Position numbers and translations under genes: made by a program
Shown here: piece after piece, positions 22,130-24,029 of the stretch
Position numbering within the stretch: the first letter of the stretch is position 1
Layout of the letters: each line of letters begins with the position of its first letter
Notes under the pieces: generated by a model
What the model was told of the DNA's origin: nothing
The model's database searches: none
The model's input: only the letters and a program-made list of their open reading frames with translations
NCBI GenBank assembly: GCA_049314555.1
Contig: JBMOEW010000043.1
Coordinates: forward strand, 1-24,029
Direction: 5' to 3'
Length of the DNA: 24,029 nt
Source of the DNA: REEB509 sp049314555
GTDB taxonomy: Bacteria > Pseudomonadota > Alphaproteobacteria > Caulobacterales > Aquidulcibacteraceae

Positions 22130-23157
22130 GGTTCGATCCGAAAATCGGCAAGCTCTATATCCAGGATGTCACGCTGCGTGACGGCATGCACGCTGTTCGC
22201 CATCAATATGGGCTCGACCATGTGCGCGCCATCGCACGCGCCCTTGATGAAGCGAAAGTTGACGCGATCGAAGTCGCGCACGGCGATGGTCTGCAGGGCT
22301 CATCCTTCAATTACGGCTTTGGCGCCCATACCGATTGGGATTGGATCGGCGCAGTAGCGGAGGTGCTGAAGCATGCTCAGCTCACGACATTGCTGCTGCC
22401 CGGCATAGGGACAGTGCATGATCTGAAACACGCCTATGAGATGGGGGTGCGGTCTGTGCGCGTCGCGACCCATTGCACCGAAGCGGATGTCTCTAAGCAG
22501 CATATTGAAGCGGCCCGAGCGCTCGATATGGATGTCGCCGGTTTTTTGATGATGAGCCATATGAGCGCGCCGGAGGTCCTAGCGGGCCAAGCCAAGCTTA
22601 TGGAATCTTATGGCGCGCATTGCGTTTACGTGACCGACAGCGGTGGCCGCCTCACCATGCCGGAGGTCGCGGCGCGCTTTCAGGCCTATGACAGGGTGCT
22701 GAAGCCTGAAACTCAGCGCGGCATCCACGCGCACCATAACCTCTCCCTAGGCGTCGCCAACTCCATTGTCGCAGTGGACAATGGTGCGGTGCGCGTCGAT
22801 GCGAGCCTCGCTGCCATGGGCGCAGGGGCCGGCAACGCGCCGCTCGAAGTATTCATCGCCGCAGCCGATCTTCATGGCTGGAACCATGGCTGCGATCTGT
22901 TCAAGCTGATGGACGCTGCAGAAGATTTGGTGCGCCCGCTGCAGGATCGCCCTGTGCGAGTGGATCGCGAAACCCTGACACTCGGTTATGCTGGCGTATA
23001 TTCGAGTTTCCTGCGTCATGCGGAGAAGGCGGCGGCGGACCACGGCTTGGATACGCGTCAGATTCTGGTGGAGCTCGGACGGCGCAAGATGGTCGGCGGT
23101 CAAGAGGACATGATCGTGGATGTAGCCCTCGACATGTTGAAGGAGCAGACAGCCTAG
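22126..23157 (+). CDS. mhpE: 4-hydroxy-2-oxovalerate aldolase
   Basis: A 343-residue DmpG/MhpE/HsaF-type aldolase, full length. DVTLRDGMHAVRHQ near the N-terminus gives Arg18, Asp19 and the base His22. Metal ligands His201 and His203 are in GIHAHHNLSLGVANS. The C-terminal region (VGGQEDMIVDVALDM) fits the dehydrogenase-contacting domain. It cleaves 4-hydroxy-2-oxovalerate to pyruvate and acetaldehyde, the latter passed to the partner dehydrogenase. The stop at 23155-23157 is followed, in the same frame, by an unrelated gene fragment. Confidence 0.95.
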   Translation: MRFDPKIGKLYIQDVTLRDGMHAVRHQYGLDHVRAIARALDEAKVDAIEVAHGDGLQGSSFNYGFGAHTDWDWIGAVAEVLKHAQLTTLLLPGIGTVHDLKHAYEMGVRSVRVATHCTEADVSKQHIEAARALDMDVAGFLMMSHMSAPEVLAGQAKLMESYGAHCVYVTDSGGRLTMPEVAARFQAYDRVLKPETQRGIHAHHNLSLGVANSIVAVDNGAVRVDASLAAMGAGAGNAPLEVFIAAADLHGWNHGCDLFKLMDAAEDLVRPLQDRPVRVDRETLTLGYAGVYSSFLRHAEKAAADHGLDTRQILVELGRRKMVGGQEDMIVDVALDMLKEQTA

Positions 23158-23418
23158 GGTTTACGGATCGACAGTCGCACGCGGCCAGTCGGTTCGTTCC
23201 AGCCCAATCGGTTTGGGCTCCATCATGGTCATGGCGATGTTTGGGAATGGGTAAAGGACACAGAGGGATCCAAGCGGGCTCTTCGCGGCGGTTCTTGGTA
23301 CAGCGGTCCTCAGGCGCCCCGCGCCGCAAGACGGAACCGGAGATATCCAACCGTCCGGCTCAACGACGTCGGCGTCCGTTTGGCCAGAGACCTTGAGGGT
23401 GAGAAAAAACTCCTTTAG
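23158..23418 (+). pseudogene. C-terminal fragment of a formylglycine-generating-enzyme (SUMF1) domain protein
   Basis: No start codon of its own was found. The frame that directly follows the mhpE stop reads RPVGSFQPNRFGL, GHGDVWEWVKD, RALRGGSWYSG and LNDVGVRLAR, ending at TAG 23416-23418. This order matches the end of FGE-sulfatase domains (family pattern VGSFPPNxFGLxDMxGNVWEW ... RGGSW ... GFR). Only about 85 of the usual 250 or more residues remain, so the front was lost, probably when the aromatic cluster or an insertion sequence arrived. Whether read-through from mhpE occurs is unknown; I expect a dead remnant. HGHGDVWEW differs slightly from the usual HGNVWEW. Confidence 0.75.
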
Positions 23419-23502
23419 ACCGGTTGCCCGAAGGGGCGCGGAGCCCATCGGAGCAGCGCTTTTTCGCCCTTTGGGGCCCAAAATCTTACCGCTGGCCGCT
23501 AG

Positions 23503-24029
23503 CAGGCTGCGGAAATAGTCAAAATATCAGGTGGAATTTTCCCTGATGCCTGCGAATGTATCGATTTGATCGCGATTTTACGGCATTTTCGGAGGAAACC
23601 TGCCCATGTGGGCCGATTTTTCACGGAGTCCGGGCGTGATCATGCCGCCGCCAGCAGCTTTGGCAACCGGATCAGGTTGCATGCAGCGGCCGTCAGCGTG
23701 AACGTCCAAGCGACACGTTTGTGGCCCTTGTGGCGGGTCTTGCGCATGCCGCCGCACGTCTTCATCCAACCGAAGCATTCTTCGATCCGTTTGCGGACAC
23801 GTTGGCTGATGGCATAACCTGGATGACGCGTCGTGCGGCGATCAATGGCAGAGCGCCGGTTCGTTGTGTTCTGCGCAACGTGAGGCACGCCGCCCAAGGC
23901 GCGAACTTTCGCCACGAAGTCCGCCACGTCATAGCCCTTGTCCGCTCCCAGGGTTACACGTTTGCTGCGTCGTGACCGCCGCTCAAGCATTGCAAGCGCT
24001 GCGTCGCGTTCTGCAGTCCCGGTCGCCTG
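23503..24029. mobile_element. End of an IS5/IS1182-type insertion sequence (partial)
   Basis: The element contains the transposase at 23640-24029 and continues past the window. The likely outer end is GCAGGCTGCGGAAATAGTC at 23503, of the type seen as terminal inverted repeat in this group. It is directly preceded by CTAG (23499-23502), which fits the YTAR target of IS5-type elements. The second end and target copy are not in view, so the boundary is inferred. Confidence 0.6.
23640..24029 (-). CDS. IS5/IS1182-type transposase, C-terminal part (runs off window)
   Basis: The frame is open from the window end to a stop at 23642-23640, encoding about 129 residues. It begins within ATGTAERDAALAMLERR, then VTLGADKGYD (with a DDE aspartate), and near the end RVRKRIEECFGWMKT, with the catalytic glutamate in IEECFGW, then GGMRKTRHKG and FTLTAAACNLIRLPKLL. 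This is the conserved DDE_Tnp_1 end of IS5/IS1182-family transposases. There is no frameshift in the visible part, so the element may be intact and active. Confidence 0.85.
   Translation of the reverse strand, partial: QATGTAERDAALAMLERRSRRSKRVTLGADKGYDVADFVAKVRALGGVPHVAQNTTNRRSAIDRRTTRHPGYAISQRVRKRIEECFGWMKTCGGMRKTRHKGHKRVAWTFTLTAAACNLIRLPKLLAAA

Noticed and set aside
4162..23157. A steroid (HsaC/D/E/F/G-type) degradation cluster.
   Set aside because: The ring-cleavage, hydrolase and lower-pathway enzyme types are shared, but there is no HsaAB, no KstD/KshA and no side-chain beta-oxidation set, and the single-component FAD hydroxylase points to a simpler aromatic.
1..24029. CRISPR arrays, tRNA or rRNA genes.
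   Set aside because: I saw no regularly spaced repeats and no tRNA-like cloverleaf or rRNA sequence on either strand.

Overview
The window looks like a catabolic island from an alphaproteobacterium, most likely a sphingomonad or a relative. The reasons are the high-GC coding style, a TonB-dependent receptor with a sphingomonad-type N-terminus (EEIIVTAQKR followed by SDVPLSVTA), a small exported protein of a kind common in sphingomonads, and GMC, LLM and MhpA-type oxygenase paralogues. The organism cannot be named from the sequence alone.

Layout. Positions 1-392 hold the decayed C-terminal part of an IS3-family transposase. Positions 393-2050 hold only one convincing gene, a small exported protein on the minus strand (765-1112). 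An SDR (2051-2800, +) converges on a four-gene minus-strand operon: a TetR regulator (6721-5981), an extradiol-dioxygenase-like protein without metal ligands (5984-5076), an apparently intact type I extradiol dioxygenase (5079-4162) and an AAHS-type MFS transporter (4165-2819). All three junctions are ATGA overlaps. Divergent from tetR runs a plus-strand operon: ACMSD-type amidohydrolase, C-C bond meta-cleavage product hydrolase, MhpA-like FAD monooxygenase, acyl-CoA synthetase, aldehyde dehydrogenase and GMC alcohol dehydrogenase. A TonB-dependent receptor with its own upstream region follows, then a strong hairpin and a class II aldolase-family gene. A RutA-like flavin monooxygenase lies on the minus strand (19544-18405). 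Divergent from it are an SDR-like gene and mhpD-mhpF-mhpE homologues, each junction overlapping. After mhpE come a fragment of a formylglycine-generating-enzyme (SUMF1-type) gene and the end of an IS5/IS1182-type element that runs off the window.

How the genes fit together (inference). The receptor and the MFS protein would bring an aromatic compound across the outer and inner membranes. The GMC dehydrogenase, aldehyde dehydrogenase and acyl-CoA synthetase form an alcohol-aldehyde-acid-CoA sequence suited to a side chain. The same three enzyme types plus a TonB receptor make up the polyethylene glycol (peg) operon of Sphingopyxis. The FAD monooxygenase would make a catechol, the extradiol enzyme would open it, the amidohydrolase and/or the class II aldolase homologue could decarboxylate the ring-fission product, and the hydrolase would split off an acid. 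MhpD/MhpF/MhpE would then turn 2-hydroxypenta-2,4-dienoate into pyruvate and acetyl-CoA. The true substrate is unknown; a hydroxyalkyl- or ether-substituted, possibly carboxylated, aromatic is the best guess. A 20-bp sequence shared by the tetR/amidohydrolase gap, the receptor upstream region and the LLM/SDR gap suggests one regulon, probably under the local TetR protein.
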